Origin: Pseudomonas karstica
Lineage (GTDB): Bacteria > Pseudomonadota > Gammaproteobacteria > Pseudomonadales > Pseudomonadaceae
Reading direction: 5' to 3'
NCBI RefSeq assembly: GCF_009707515.1
Contig: NZ_WLYI01000002.1
Coordinates: forward strand, 124,001 to 188,000
DNA: 64,000 bases
Shown here piece by piece: positions 16,946 to 25,129 of the stretch (positions are counted from its first letter, which is position 1; the number at the start of each line of letters is the position of its first letter). Under the pieces are notes generated by a model. That model did not search any database, had not been told where the DNA came from, and saw nothing but the letters and a program-made list of their open reading frames with translations. The position numbers and the translations under genes were made by a program.

Positions 16946-17023
16946 CTCATCGCGTCGTTTAAACGCCACAGCCTTATTCGAAAACATCCCAATTCATGCG
17001 CAATGTTAGCGCAACTATAGGGT

Positions 17024-17051
17024 TTGACACAGCAAGAAGCCGTGCTAACGT
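17024..17051 (+). promoter_or_regulatory. Sigma-70-type promoter of the aminotransferase gene
   Basis: TTGACA (17024-17029) is spaced 16 bp from TAACGT (17046-17051). The -10 box runs directly into the palindromic operator, so a bound repressor would occlude RNA polymerase. The gene starts at 17088 behind AAGGAG. Confidence 0.65.
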
Positions 17052-17069
17052 ATTTTGAATTCAAAATAC
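17050..17069. promoter_or_regulatory. Perfect 20-bp palindromic operator
   Basis: GTATTTTGAATTCAAAATAC is exactly self-complementary and overlaps the end of the -10 box upstream of the aminotransferase gene. Near copies occur at 16124 and 16928, which together identify it as the likely binding site of the GntR protein encoded at 16212-16937. Confidence 0.8.
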
Positions 17070-17087
17070 AATAACAAGGAGTCATCT

Positions 17088-18299
17088 ATGCTGAAGCTCG
17101 ATTTTCATCCCGCCGGCCGTCATTTCCTGCAAATCCCGGGGCCAAGCCCGGTACCGGATCGTATCCTGCGCGCCATGAGCTACCCCACCATTGATCACCG
17201 TGGCCCGGAATTCGGGGAGCTGGGGCTCAAAGTGCTGGATGGGATCAAAAAGATTTTCAAGACCCGTCATCCTGTCGTCATCTACCCCGCTTCAGGTACT
17301 GGCGCCTGGGAAGCAGCGCTGTGCAACACCTTGAGTGCAGGCGATGAAGTCCTGATGTTCGAGACCGGGCATTTCGCCACTCTCTGGCAGAAAATGGCTT
17401 TGAGCCTGGGGCTCAAGCCGCAATTTATCGGCCGGCCCGGGATCGAGGGCTGGCGCGGCGGGGTCGACGCGTCAATGGTCCAAGCGCACCTGCGCGCCGA
17501 CAGCAGTCACCGCATCAAGGCGGTGTGTGTCGTGCATAACGAAACCAGCACCGGTGTTACCTCGGATATCGCTGCCGTGCGCCGGGCTATCGACGCTGCC
17601 GGCCATCCAGCACTGCTGTTGGTCGATACCATTTCCGGCCTCGCATCAGCCGACTATCGCCATGATGAATGGGGTGTGGACGTCACCGTGTCCGGTTCGC
17701 AAAAAGGTCTCATGCTCCCGCCGGGTATCAGCTTCAACGCCCTGTCCCCAAAGGCCATCGAGGCCAGCAAAACCGCCGGCCTGCCCCGCAGTTTCTGGGC
17801 CTGGGACGAAATCGTCGAAATGAACAAGACCGGCTATTGGCCGTACACCCCGAATACCAACCTGCTGTATGGATTGTCCGAGGCCCTGGACATGATCCTC
17901 GGCGAAGGCCTGGACAATGTTTTCATCCGTCACAACCGCCTGGCTCACGCCTGCCGCACAGCAGTCAATGCTTGGGGACTGGAAATCCAGTGCGCCGATC
18001 CAAGCGTGTACAGCCCGGTGCTAACCGGTGTGATGACCCCCGAAGGCATCGATGCCGACGTCGTACGCAAAACAATTTACGAGCGCTTCGACATGTCCCT
18101 GGGAACAGGCCTGGGCAAGATGAAAGGTCGCATGTTCCGCATCGGTCACTTGGGCGACTGCAATGACCTGATGCTGATGGCCACCCTGACCGGCTGCGAA
18201 ATGGGCCTGCAAATGGCTGGCGTGAAACTGCAGTCAAGCGGTGTGCTGGCGGCGATGGATTACCTGGGAGGGCAATCCGTGCCGTTGCGGCGCGAATGA
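17088..18299 (+). CDS. Serine-glyoxylate / alanine-glyoxylate-type aminotransferase (class V)
   Basis: A 403-residue fold-type I, class V aminotransferase. It opens with the family signature FLQIPGPSPVPDRILRAM, has VVHNETSTGVTSDIAAVRRA and VDTISGLASAD, and the PLP lysine in VSGSQKGLMLPPG; RIGHLGDCND near the end is characteristic. ATG 17088 was chosen for its AAGGAG ribosome site. The expected reaction is transfer of an amino group from serine or alanine to glyoxylate, giving hydroxypyruvate or pyruvate plus glycine. Hydroxypyruvate isomerase and glyoxylate carboligase encoded at 21-24 kb fit this. It is the first gene of a run with an MFS carrier and a hydratase-like gene, under GntR control. 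Confidence 0.87.
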   Translation: MLKLDFHPAGRHFLQIPGPSPVPDRILRAMSYPTIDHRGPEFGELGLKVLDGIKKIFKTRHPVVIYPASGTGAWEAALCNTLSAGDEVLMFETGHFATLWQKMALSLGLKPQFIGRPGIEGWRGGVDASMVQAHLRADSSHRIKAVCVVHNETSTGVTSDIAAVRRAIDAAGHPALLLVDTISGLASADYRHDEWGVDVTVSGSQKGLMLPPGISFNALSPKAIEASKTAGLPRSFWAWDEIVEMNKTGYWPYTPNTNLLYGLSEALDMILGEGLDNVFIRHNRLAHACRTAVNAWGLEIQCADPSVYSPVLTGVMTPEGIDADVVRKTIYERFDMSLGTGLGKMKGRMFRIGHLGDCNDLMLMATLTGCEMGLQMAGVKLQSSGVLAAMDYLGGQSVPLRRE

Positions 18300-18397
18300 T
18301 CTAAACGCAGCTGCGGCACAGCCGTAACTCCGTGCTCCGACTAACTATCCCGAATCAACGCGTTGTCAGCGTAAACAATAAGAAATGGAGATAGAAC

Positions 18398-19696
18398 ATG
18401 AGATTTTTACGTCTGCGCCCCACTACGGTGGTGCTCTTCATGCTGTGCGCCATGTATTTCATTACCTACCTGGACCGCGTCAACGTCAGTACCGCGGCGG
18501 TCGGTTTTGGTAAGGAATTCAACCTGACCAAGACAGAGATCGGCATTGTCTTCTCTGCTTTTGCGTATCCCTATCTGGTGTTCCAGATTATCGGCGGTTG
18601 GGTCAGCGACCGTTTTGGTGCCAGACGTACACTGATCGCCTGCGGGCTGATCTGGGCCAGCGCTACCGTGCTGACCGGCCTGGCCGGCGGCTTCGTCTCG
18701 CTGATCATCGCCCGGGTATTGCTCGGCCTGGGCGAAGGCGCCACCTTCCCTGCCGCCACCGCGGCCATGTCCCGCTGGATCCCCAAGGAAAAACGCGGGT
18801 TCGCCCAAGGTATCACTCACGCTTTCGCGCGACTGGGCAATGCTTTGGCGCCGGCTGCGATGATCGCGGTCATGGCAACCTATGGCTGGCGAGAATCGTT
18901 CTACGTCTGCGCTGGCATCAGCTTCGCCTGGGTGGCGATCTGGGCACTGGTCTTTACGGAACTGCCGAAGAACCATCCGCGCATCTCGCAACAAGAGCTG
19001 GACGTATTGCCGCCGCCTAAGGTGAAAAGCAAGCAGCCGTTGGCCTGGGGACGCCTGTTCAAACGCATGGCGCCGGTGACCATCGTCTATTTCTGCTACG
19101 GCTGGACGCTATGGCTGCTGCTGAGTTGGGTGCCGATGTACTTCATGAATATGGGCCTTGATCTGAAGGGCACTGCCATTTTCGCCTCCACGGTGTTCTT
19201 CGGCGGTGTCGTCGGCGATACCTTGGGGGGCATCGTCAGTGACCGTATCTATGCACGCACCAAGGATCTGAACAAGGCACGCAGCCTGATGGTCGCGGTC
19301 TGCCTGGGCTTGACGCTGCTGTCATTGGTACCGCTGATGTTCACCAAGGACATGCACATCTCCCTGGCATGCCTGGCCATCGGTTTCTTTTTCTCCGAGA
19401 TGACGATTGGCCCGATGTGGGCCATCCCGATGGACATCGCCCCTGATCATTGCGGCACGGCCAGCGGCATGATGAATACCGGCTCGGCCATGGCGGCTAT
19501 CGTCAGCCCAGTGGTGGCGGGATTGCTGATCGACAAATTCGGCAATTGGCAATTGCCGTTCCTGGTCAGCATCATCCTGTTGGCGATTGGCGTAATTCTT
19601 TCCTTTCGCATGAAGCCGCAGAACAAATTCGAGTATGTGATAGCGCCTCTGGCGTCGGCAACCGATGTGCAAACCTCCCCGGTCATCAGTAAATAA
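18398..19696 (+). CDS. MFS transporter, anion:cation symporter (ACS) family
   Basis: A 432-residue, 12-helix carrier. The N-terminus shows the ACS hallmark FITYLDRVNVSTAAVGF, followed by GGWVSDRFGARRTLIACG (loop 2-3 motif) and LGLGEGATFPAATAAMSRWIPKEKRG. ACS members import organic anions such as hexuronates, glucarate, tartrate and phthalates with protons. Together with the aminotransferase and hydratase-like genes it probably imports the carboxylate catabolised here. SD GGAG precedes ATG 18398. Confidence 0.88.
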   Translation: MRFLRLRPTTVVLFMLCAMYFITYLDRVNVSTAAVGFGKEFNLTKTEIGIVFSAFAYPYLVFQIIGGWVSDRFGARRTLIACGLIWASATVLTGLAGGFVSLIIARVLLGLGEGATFPAATAAMSRWIPKEKRGFAQGITHAFARLGNALAPAAMIAVMATYGWRESFYVCAGISFAWVAIWALVFTELPKNHPRISQQELDVLPPPKVKSKQPLAWGRLFKRMAPVTIVYFCYGWTLWLLLSWVPMYFMNMGLDLKGTAIFASTVFFGGVVGDTLGGIVSDRIYARTKDLNKARSLMVAVCLGLTLLSLVPLMFTKDMHISLACLAIGFFFSEMTIGPMWAIPMDIAPDHCGTASGMMNTGSAMAAIVSPVVAGLLIDKFGNWQLPFLVSIILLAIGVILSFRMKPQNKFEYVIAPLASATDVQTSPVISK

Positions 19697-19707
19697 CTTG
19701 CAGCCTC

Positions 19708-19725
19708 CCCCGCCTGTGGGCGGGG
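19708..19725 (+). other. GC-rich intercistronic hairpin
   Basis: CCCCGCC and GGCGGGG pair around a 4-nt loop between the MFS and hydratase-like genes. Only TCTT follows, so it is at best a weak terminator; it may attenuate or protect the upstream mRNA. Confidence 0.4.
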
Positions 19726-19747
19726 TCTTGATAAATGGAGCGACACC

Positions 19748-20512
19748 TTGAATACAGCATCCAACCCTTCGCGCCTGGCGCAATTGATCGTCGACGCGCA
19801 ACGGCAACGCAACCCGCTGGGCGAACTCGACAGCAATGTGTACCCCGCGGATTTCGCCACTGCCTACCTGACCCAACAGGAGATTTTTCGCCTGCGCGGC
19901 GTCGAACCCGGCGGCTGGAAAATCGGTTCAAAATCCCCTACCGGCCCGATCCAGGGCTCACCGCTTCCACGGGATTGCCTGTTTGCACCCGCCAGCCAAT
20001 TCGACCGTGGGGCTTATGCGCCGGTGGGTCTGGAACTGGAGATAGCCTTTCGCTTCAACCGTGCGTTCGGTTCGCGTGACCAAGACTATAGCGACGAGGA
20101 AGTCATGGCCGGTGTTGGCGAAATGGCCGCGACCATCGAAATAGTCTCCAGCCGTTTTGCCGCCTGGCCGAAAATCGAGCCCTTGACGCAGTTGGCCGAC
20201 CTGCTTAACCACGGCGCTCTGATAGTGGGTGAGTTTGTGCCTTACAAAGAACATTTCACGTTCGTGCAGCCCACACTCGAACTGACGTTCAACGGCGACA
20301 ACATCGTGCCAGCAGCGGTCGCCAATCCGGCGGGTGATCCGCGCCGACTGCTGCCCTGGCTGGTCAATCACCACACGCGCCAAGGGCGGACCTTGCCCCA
20401 GGATTTCGTCATCACCACCGGCTCCTTTACCGGCATGTATTTCGCCCCGGGCCCTGGGGAGGTGAGCGGCCAGATCCACGGCTTGCCCCCCGTGTCGCTG
20501 TCGCTGATCTAG
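19748..20512 (+). CDS. 2-keto-4-pentenoate hydratase / fumarylacetoacetase-like protein
   Basis: About 254 residues with the hydratase (MhpD/DmpE) fold: QEIFRLRGVEPGGWKIGSKSPTG near the N-terminus, the metal-site region VGLELEIAFRFNR, and VITTGSFTGMYFAPGPGE near the end. Family members hydrate 2-oxo-4-enoates or decarboxylate oxo-enoates with Mg2+. The start is a TTG at 19748: GGAG stands 7 nt upstream and the protein opens MNTASNPSRLAQLIVDAQ. Its TAG overlaps the stop of the convergent LysR gene. It probably acts on the compound brought in by the preceding MFS carrier; the specific reaction is not predictable. Confidence 0.78.
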   Translation: MNTASNPSRLAQLIVDAQRQRNPLGELDSNVYPADFATAYLTQQEIFRLRGVEPGGWKIGSKSPTGPIQGSPLPRDCLFAPASQFDRGAYAPVGLELEIAFRFNRAFGSRDQDYSDEEVMAGVGEMAATIEIVSSRFAAWPKIEPLTQLADLLNHGALIVGEFVPYKEHFTFVQPTLELTFNGDNIVPAAVANPAGDPRRLLPWLVNHHTRQGRTLPQDFVITTGSFTGMYFAPGPGEVSGQIHGLPPVSLSLI

Positions 20513-21417
20513 TTGCGGACCCAATAACCGGGGCGGCTGTAGACCTCTTTGAGGAAGGCAATGAAAAAACGCACCTTGGCCGGCAGGTAATGTTGCTGGG
20601 GGTACACGCCCTGGATGTCGTAGCTGGGCAAGGCGAACTCATCAAGCACCGTGGTGAGCTCGCCGCTGAGCAGCTCGCTCTGGATTTCCCAGACCGAGCG
20701 CCAGCAAATGCCAAGGCCTCTTTTGGCCCAGTCGAACAGCAGTTCACCGTCGTTGCAGTAAAGATTTCCGGCCACTTTGACTGCCACCTGCCGGCCCTCT
20801 TTCTGGAAGGTCCAGCCCCGGTGTTGCCCTCCCTGCAGGCTAAAGGCCAGGCAGTTGTGATGAGCCAGGTCGTCAAGGGTTTTGGGGGTGCCACGGGTGG
20901 CAAAGTAACTCGGCGCACCGCAGACCACCCGGCGATTGGCGGCAAGGGTGATCGCCACGTAATTGGGGTCCAGCACTTCACCGATACGAATGCTCATGTC
21001 GTAGCCTTCGCGTACCAGATCAATGACGTTGTCGGTCAGGTCGAGGGAAAGCTTGAGGTCCGGAAACCGCGCCTGAAATTCCGGCGCATGCGGGGCAACA
21101 TGCCGTCGACCGAAGCCGGCCGGGGCGGTGATCATCAGATGGCCGCGCACCGCGCTGCGGTTCTCGCTGATGCTTGCGTCAATCTCCTCGAACGATTGCA
21201 GCAAGACCTTGGCTTGCTCAAGGTAGGCTTCACCCAGTTCGGTGAGGGTCAGCCCGCGGGTGGAACGATGGATCAGCTTTACCCCGAGCCTCTGCTCCAG
21301 TGCGGTCAAGCGCCGCCCCATGATCACGGGTGTCACGCCGTCGGCCAAGGCCGCGGCGGCAAAGCTGCCACGGGACGCTATGAGCACGTAGCTGCGCAAT
21401 TCCGTGTAACGGTCCAT
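20509..21417 (-). CDS. LysR-family transcriptional regulator
   Basis: About 302 residues, start set at ATG 21417 where the canonical helix-turn-helix begins (MDRYTELRSYVLIASRGSFAAAALADG, then MGRRLTALEQRLGVKLIHRSTRGLTLTE). The frame is open further upstream, but that part is not LysR-like. The effector domain follows from residue 90. It is divergent from gcl with 106 bp between, so it most likely regulates gcl-hyi-glxR. It ends convergently with the hydratase-like gene, the two stop codons overlapping by 4 bp. Confidence 0.9.
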   Translation of the reverse strand: MDRYTELRSYVLIASRGSFAAAALADGVTPVIMGRRLTALEQRLGVKLIHRSTRGLTLTELGEAYLEQAKVLLQSFEEIDASISENRSAVRGHLMITAPAGFGRRHVAPHAPEFQARFPDLKLSLDLTDNVIDLVREGYDMSIRIGEVLDPNYVAITLAANRRVVCGAPSYFATRGTPKTLDDLAHHNCLAFSLQGGQHRGWTFQKEGRQVAVKVAGNLYCNDGELLFDWAKRGLGICWRSVWEIQSELLSGELTTVLDEFALPSYDIQGVYPQQHYLPAKVRFFIAFLKEVYSRPGYWVRN

Positions 21418-21523
21418 TCGATACTCCTGATACCGACAGAAACGATATAAGCGACGATTCCCAAAGCAGGCTAGCAAATGGATGCTGTCGATGTATAAAA
21501 AATATCGAGTCAAGGAGAGCCCC

Positions 21524-23299
21524 ATGCCCCTCATGAAAGCTATAGAAGCCGCCGTTCTGGTGATGCGCCGCGAAGGCATCGACACCGCATTCGGAATTCC
21601 CGGTGCCGCGATCAACCCGCTGTACGCCGCGTTGAAAGCACTGGGTGGCATTGATCACGTGCTGGCTCGCCACGTCGAAGGCGCGTCCCACATGGCCGAG
21701 GGTTACACCCGCGCGGTGTCCGGGAACATCGGCGTGTGCATCGGCACTTCGGGCCCGGCCGGCACTGACATGATTACCGGCCTGTATTGCGCCTCCGCCG
21801 ATTCGATACCAATCCTCTGCATTACCGGCCAGGCGCCGCGTGCGCGTCTGCACAAGGAAGATTTCCAGGCCGTGGACATCTCGAGCATCGCGGCGCCGGT
21901 GTGCAAATGGGCGACTACCGTGATGGAACCCGGCCAGGTCCCCTACGTTTTTCAGAAAGCCTTCCAGATCATGCGCAGTGACCGTCCGGGCCCGGTCCTG
22001 ATCGACTTGCCCTTCGACGTGCAGATGGCCGAGATCGAGTTCGATATCGACGCCTATGAACCCTTGCCCGTGGTCAAGCCCAAAGCCAGTCGCCAGCAGG
22101 CGGAAAAAGCCATGGCCCTGCTCAATCAGGCCGAGCGCCCGCTGATCGTCGCGGGGGGCGGCATCATCAATGCCGATGCGTCGGCACTGCTGGTGGAGTT
22201 CGCCGAATTGACCGGCATTCCGGTAATTCCTACCCTGATGGGGTGGGGCTGCATTCCCGATGACCACCCGCAAATGGCCGGCATGGTCGGCCTGCAGACG
22301 TCCCACCGCTACGGCAACGCAACGATGCTTGAATCGGACGTGGTGATCGGCATTGGCAATCGCTGGGCCAATCGGCATACCGGCACGATTGCGGTGTACA
22401 CCGAAGGACGCCGGTTCATTCACATCGACATCGAACCGACCCAGATCGGTCGGGTGCTGATGCCGGAATTGGGCATCGTCTCGGATGCCGGCAGTGCCTT
22501 GCTCATGCTGCTTGAGGTCGCCCGTGAATGGCACACAGCAGGTCGCCTGAAGAGTTTCGGCGCCTGGCTGACCCGTTGCCAGCAACGCAAAAGCCGTCTG
22601 CAACGCAAGACTCATTTCGACGACATGCCGATCAAACCGCAACGGGTGTACGAAGAGATGAATCGTTTTTTCGGCCAGGACACCTGCTATATCAGCACCA
22701 TCGGCCTGTCGCAGATTGCCGGCGCGCAGTTCCTGCATGTCTACAAACCCCGCCACTGGATCAACTGTGGCCAGGCCGGGCCATTGGGTTGGACGATCCC
22801 GGCGGCGCTGGGCGTGGTCAAGGCCGATCCACAGCGCCAAGTCGTCGCGTTGTCCGGAGACTACGACTTCCAATTCATGATTGAAGAACTTGCCGTGGGT
22901 GCGCAGTTCAAACTGCCCTACATTCACGTGGTGGTGAACAACGCCTACCTGGGCCTGATACGCCAGGCCCAGCGCGGCTTCGACATGGACTACTGTGTGC
23001 AACTGGCGTTCGACAATATCAATGCCCCGGAGCTTGGAGGCTACGGCGTCGATCACGTTGCAGTCGCCGAGGGACTGGGCTGCAAGGCCTTGCGCGTGAC
23101 GGATCCAGGGCATCTGCAGGCTACCTTCGCCGAGGCTCGCGAACTGATGGCCCGGCATCGCGTGCCCGTGGTAGTCGAAGTCATTCTCGAGCGCATCACC
23201 AACATCGCGATGGGCACTGAAATCAACGCGATCAACGAGTTCGAAGCGCTGGCCGAATACGCCGCCGACGCCCCGACTTCCATCAGCCCCATGGCCTGA
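21524..23299 (+). CDS. gcl: Glyoxylate carboligase (tartronate-semialdehyde synthase)
   Basis: A 591-residue ThDP-dependent enzyme that joins two glyoxylates into tartronate semialdehyde and CO2. Three-domain layout: Pyr domain, FAD-binding middle domain, and PP domain with the ThDP/Mg motif [15 protein letters not shown] and NNAYLGLIR. The diagnostic feature is valine at residue 51 ([13 protein letters not shown]), where nearly all other ThDP enzymes carry glutamate; Val51 is the known peculiarity of glyoxylate carboligase. Start at ATG 21524 behind AAGGAG. It leads an operon with hyi and glxR (26 and 16 bp gaps). Confidence 0.96.
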   Translation: MPLMKAIEAAVLVMRREGIDTAFGIPGAAINPLYAALKALGGIDHVLARHVEGASHMAEGYTRAVSGNIGVCIGTSGPAGTDMITGLYCASADSIPILCITGQAPRARLHKEDFQAVDISSIAAPVCKWATTVMEPGQVPYVFQKAFQIMRSDRPGPVLIDLPFDVQMAEIEFDIDAYEPLPVVKPKASRQQAEKAMALLNQAERPLIVAGGGIINADASALLVEFAELTGIPVIPTLMGWGCIPDDHPQMAGMVGLQTSHRYGNATMLESDVVIGIGNRWANRHTGTIAVYTEGRRFIHIDIEPTQIGRVLMPELGIVSDAGSALLMLLEVAREWHTAGRLKSFGAWLTRCQQRKSRLQRKTHFDDMPIKPQRVYEEMNRFFGQDTCYISTIGLSQIAGAQFLHVYKPRHWINCGQAGPLGWTIPAALGVVKADPQRQVVALSGDYDFQFMIEELAVGAQFKLPYIHVVVNNAYLGLIRQAQRGFDMDYCVQLAFDNINAPELGGYGVDHVAVAEGLGCKALRVTDPGHLQATFAEARELMARHRVPVVVEVILERITNIAMGTEINAINEFEALAEYAADAPTSISPMA

Positions 23300-23325
23300 T
23301 CTTCTGGCCCAACCGGAGAAAACCC

Positions 23326-24108
23326 ATGACACGTCTATGCGCCAATCTGTCGATGCTATTCACCGAGCAGCCATTCCAGCAGCGTTTTGCCGCAGCCGCC
23401 AACGCAGGTTTTACCGGCGTGGAATACCTATTTCCCTACGAGTTCGGATCAGCCGAAATCAAGACGCAGCTGGATGAGCATGACCTTACCCAGGTGCTGT
23501 TCAACCTGCCCGCTGGCGATTGGAGCAAGGGCGAACGCGGGATTGCCTGCCATCCGGACCGGGTCGAGGAATTCAAGGCCGGCGTCGACCTGGCCATCGA
23601 ATACGCCAAGGTCCTGGGCAACACCCAGGTCAATTGCCTGGCCGGCATCTCCCCCACCGATACGGAGCTGGCACGGGTGCACGATACCTTCGTCGACAAC
23701 CTCCAATACGCCAGTGCCAAGCTTGAAGCCGCGGGTATTCGCCTGGTCATGGAGATGATCAATACCCGCGACATCCCCGGTTTCTTCCTGACCACAACGG
23801 CCCAGGCCCTGGAGATACGCGAACAGGTCGGCAGCAGCAATCTGTTCCTGCAATACGACATCTATCACATGCAAATCATGGAAGGCGACCTGGCACGCAC
23901 CCTTGAAAACCAACTGGCAGTGATCAAACACGTGCAGTTGGCGGATAACCCAGGCCGCCATGAACCGGGAACCGGTGAAATCAACTATCACTTCCTGTTC
24001 GAACACCTCAACCGCATTGGCTACGACGGCTGGATCGGTTGCGAGTACAAGCCGTTGACCACCACCGAAGCCGGCCTGGGCTGGCTGGCTTCCCATAAAC
24101 TTATTTAA
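23326..24108 (+). CDS. hyi: Hydroxypyruvate isomerase
   Basis: A 260-residue TIM-barrel protein of the xylose-isomerase-like family, opening RLCANLSMLFTEQPFQQRF as in Hyi. Metal and substrate regions visible include LVMEMINTRDIPGFF, LQYDIYHMQIMEGD, HVQLADNPGRHEPGTGEINY and IGCEYKPL. It interconverts hydroxypyruvate and tartronate semialdehyde. In this cluster it lets hydroxypyruvate from serine transamination join the glyoxylate route. Placed between gcl and glxR as in E. coli-type glyoxylate operons. Confidence 0.94.
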   Translation: MTRLCANLSMLFTEQPFQQRFAAAANAGFTGVEYLFPYEFGSAEIKTQLDEHDLTQVLFNLPAGDWSKGERGIACHPDRVEEFKAGVDLAIEYAKVLGNTQVNCLAGISPTDTELARVHDTFVDNLQYASAKLEAAGIRLVMEMINTRDIPGFFLTTTAQALEIREQVGSSNLFLQYDIYHMQIMEGDLARTLENQLAVIKHVQLADNPGRHEPGTGEINYHFLFEHLNRIGYDGWIGCEYKPLTTTEAGLGWLASHKLI

Positions 24109-24124
24109 CCGAGAGGCATCGAAC

Positions 24125-25021
24125 ATGGCGACTATCGGATTTATCGGCACCGGCATCATGGGCCTGCCAATGGCGCAAAACCTGATCAAGGCCGGCCATC
24201 AGTTGTTCGTTTCAAGCCATCACAGCACCCCGCCAAAAGCACTCACCGACGCTGGAGCCGAAGTGTTGGCGAACCCGTGTGAAGTAGCGCGACAAGCGGA
24301 GTTCATCATTGTCATGGTTCCAGACACACCCTATGTCGAGGCGGTGCTGTTTGGCGAAAACGGCGTCGCTGATGGCGCCGGCTCCGGCAAAGTGGTGATC
24401 GACATGAGCTCGATTTCTCCGTCTGCGACCAAGGCGTTCGCGGAAAAAATCGTCGCCACTGGCGCGCGTTACCTGGATGCACCGGTTTCGGGCGGTGAAG
24501 TTGGAGCCAGGGCCGGTACTCTGAGCATCATGGTCGGTGGCGATCAGGCCGTGTTCGACCGCGCCCTGCCTCTGCTGCAAAGCATGGGCAAGAACATCAC
24601 GCTGGTGGGCGGCAACGGTGACGGTCAGACCGCCAAAGTAGCGAATCAGATTATCGTCGCCCTGAATATCCAGGCAGTGGCTGAAGCCCTGCTGTTCGCT
24701 TCGAAAAACGGTGCAGACCCAGCCAAGGTACGTGAGGCGCTGATGGGTGGCTTCGCCTCGTCGAAGATTCTCGAAGTACATGGCGAACGCATGATCAAGG
24801 GCACATTCGATCCGGGATTCCGCATCGCCCTGCATCAGAAAGACCTGAACCTGGCCCTGGAAGGCGCCCGTGAATTGCACCTCAACCTGCCCAATACCGC
24901 CAACGCACAGCAAGTATTCAGCACTTGCGCGGCGCTGGACGGCAGCCAATGGGACCATTCGGCATTGATCAAGGGGCTGGAGCACATGGCTGGTTTTTCC
25001 ATCCGCGAATCCAAGGCCTGA
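24125..25021 (+). CDS. glxR: Tartronate semialdehyde reductase (2-hydroxy-3-oxopropionate reductase)
   Basis: A 298-residue beta-hydroxyacid dehydrogenase. It has the N-terminal NAD(P)-binding motif GFIGTGIMGLPMAQNLIKAGH, the substrate signature DAPVSGGEVGARAGTLSIMVGG, and the catalytic lysine in GDGQTAKVANQI. It reduces tartronate semialdehyde to D-glycerate. It completes the glycerate pathway; the glycerate kinase that would follow is not in this window. Confidence 0.94.
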   Translation: MATIGFIGTGIMGLPMAQNLIKAGHQLFVSSHHSTPPKALTDAGAEVLANPCEVARQAEFIIVMVPDTPYVEAVLFGENGVADGAGSGKVVIDMSSISPSATKAFAEKIVATGARYLDAPVSGGEVGARAGTLSIMVGGDQAVFDRALPLLQSMGKNITLVGGNGDGQTAKVANQIIVALNIQAVAEALLFASKNGADPAKVREALMGGFASSKILEVHGERMIKGTFDPGFRIALHQKDLNLALEGARELHLNLPNTANAQQVFSTCAALDGSQWDHSALIKGLEHMAGFSIRESKA

Positions 25022-25030
25022 AGCTTTCGA

Positions 25031-25063
25031 CAATTAAAAAAATCCCGCCGGGCTGGCGGGATT
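25031..25063 (-). terminator. Terminator after the minus-strand MFS gene
   Basis: AATCCCGCC and GGCGGGATT form a 9-bp stem followed on the minus strand by a run of seven Ts. It lies about 70 bp beyond the stop of the convergent MFS gene and immediately after glxR, so the hairpin may serve both directions. Confidence 0.8.
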
Positions 25064-25129
25064 GAGCCAGAGTGTCATGAATACCGCACCACTCCCCCCT
25101 TGTCGGGTGACGCATCTGTCAGCGCGCGT

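Noticed and set aside
21230..23332. 700-codon open frame on the minus strand opposite gcl
   Set aside because: It is the antisense of gcl and the LysR start; its translation has no recognisable domain and is rich in shadow-type residues from G/C-biased third positions.
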